A stretch of 64,000 bases of DNA from Isoptericola sp. AK164 (GTDB lineage: Bacteria > Actinomycetota > Actinomycetes > Actinomycetales > Cellulomonadaceae), in contig NZ_CP119106.1 in assembly GCF_029643425.1 (NCBI RefSeq), positions 2,728,001 through 2,792,000 on the forward strand, in the 5' to 3' direction. The translations under genes and the position numbers were made by a program. Within the stretch, counting starts at the first letter, position 1. Each line of letters starts with the position of its first letter. The notes beneath the pieces were generated by a model that searched no databases, was not told the origin of the DNA, and worked only from the letters and a program-made list of their open reading frames with translations. Shown in pieces: positions 63,259-64,000 of this stretch.

Positions 63259-64000
63259 TCAGAGGACGCGGGCCCCCGCGGCCGGCGCCGTCGTGCACCA
63301 GACCGCGTCGGCGGCGTCCTCGGCGGTCCAGGTCGCGGCGATCGCCAGCGCGTGCTGGCGGGACCGGGCCAGCGCGGCAACGGTCGGCCCGGAACCGGAC
63401 ACCATCGCCCCGAGCGCACCGCCGTTGCGGGCGATCTCCAGGGTGCGCTCCAGCTCGGGGCGGAGCTCGAGCGCAGCCGGCTCGAGGTCGTTGTGCAGCG
63501 CCGCCCCGAGCGCAGTCGGGTCCCCGGCGCGCAGGGCCTGCATGAGGCCGTTGTCGTCGGCGACGTCGACCGGCGGGGCGGTCGTCCCGTACATCTCGTC
63601 GAACCGGCCGTACACCGCCGGGGTCGACAGCCCCTCGTCCCGCGTGGCGAACGCCCAGTGGAACTCGCCGCGGGACATCGCCGGGGTCAGCAGGTGCCCG
63701 CGGCCCGTGCCGACGGCGGTGTGCCCCAGCAGCGCGAAGGGCACGTCGGAGCCGAGCCGGGCCGCCAGCCCGGACAGCTCGGCCCGGGACAGCCCGGCCC
63801 CCCACAGCGCGTCGCACGCGACGAGGGTGGCGGCGGCGTCGGCGGACCCGCCCGCCATGCCGCCCGCGACGGGGACCCCCTTGGACAGGTGCAGGGCGAC
63901 GTCCGGCGACGTGCCGACGTGCTCGGCCAGCACCTCGGCCGCCCGCCAGGCGAGGTTCGACGCGTCCAGGGGGACCCGGTCGGCCTGCGGCCCGTCGACC
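63259..64000 (-). CDS. ispE: 4-diphosphocytidyl-2-C-methyl-D-erythritol kinase, C-terminal part
   Basis: GHMP kinase of the MEP isoprenoid pathway. The frame is open to the window edge at 64000, so the N-terminus is missing. KGVPVAGGMAGGSADAAATL is the ATP-binding GHMP motif 2; LGSDVPFALLGHTAVGTGRG and GAMVSGSGPTVAAL (motif 3) complete the kinase core. The first in-frame ATG inside the window is not the real start. The repeat units follow the stop. Confidence 0.95.
   Translation of the reverse strand, partial: VDGPQADRVPLDASNLAWRAAEVLAEHVGTSPDVALHLSKGVPVAGGMAGGSADAAATLVACDALWGAGLSRAELSGLAARLGSDVPFALLGHTAVGTGRGHLLTPAMSRGEFHWAFATRDEGLSTPAVYGRFDEMYGTTAPPVDVADDNGLMQALRAGDPTALGAALHNDLEPAALELRPELERTLEIARNGGALGAMVSGSGPTVAALARSRQHALAIAATWTAEDAADAVWCTTAPAAGARVL

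Overview
The window is very GC-rich DNA with dense, mostly overlapping genes. The -10 elements are of the TAnnnT type, and several genes appear to be leaderless (start codon 6-7 nt after the -10). Gene content (eno; pyruvate phosphate dikinase with its DUF299 regulator; mfd; pth-rplY-prs-glmU with tRNA-Gln; ispE) points to an actinobacterium of the Micrococcales, most like the Cellulomonas / Cellulosimicrobium / Isoptericola group. This is inferred from gene content and style, not from a database search.

Layout. 0-6.3 kb: housekeeping genes eno, a small membrane-anchored unknown, ppdK and its regulator, with a striking 12-copy 20-bp repeat array between the convergent unknown gene and ppdK. 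6.4-12.6 kb: a complete lasso-peptide (RiPP) locus with a 41-residue precursor that is too short for routine gene finding, a PqqD-like RRE protein, a compact cyclase, a B2 leader protease, an HPr-kinase-like tailoring kinase, an ABC exporter and a nucleotidyltransferase-fold protein. 12.7-16.3 kb: mfd. 16.4-48.3 kb: a large cell-surface polysaccharide locus. It holds a PAP2 phosphatase, about ten glycosyltransferases including a GT4-GT2 fusion and a WbsX type, a Wzm/Wzt-type ABC exporter, two pyruvyltransferase-family proteins, a PIG-L deacetylase, secreted glycoside hydrolases, an O-antigen ligase/polymerase, a Wzz/BY-kinase-like protein with a ruined P-loop, and enzymes for an unusual, probably CDP-linked, branched sugar. 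48.4-53 kb: pth, rplY, prs, glmU and tRNA-Gln. 53-64 kb: TetR, a secreted M6-like metalloprotease, MarR plus MFS exporter, LysR plus two aldo/keto reductases, an ABC-F ATPase with a hairpin-occluded start, an acetylxylan-esterase-like hydrolase, and ispE running off the window end.

The most interesting result is that the lasso locus and the polysaccharide locus share promoter architecture. Nine intergenic regions between 6.7 and 48.4 kb carry the heptamer TTCACCC or its reverse GGGTGAA, often two or three times. Spacings within a region are mostly close to whole helical turns (about 11, 21 and 32 bp), and the sites lie at fixed distances from a -10: about 41, 52, 62 and 72 nt when forward, and about 45 nt when reversed. 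I did not find the motif upstream of the housekeeping genes in this window. This suggests one unidentified activator switches on surface polysaccharide and lasso peptide together. The second unusual element is the 20-bp tandem repeat with core CGAGGTAGGCAAC, found only at two convergent gene ends and oriented with the transcription of the gene it follows.
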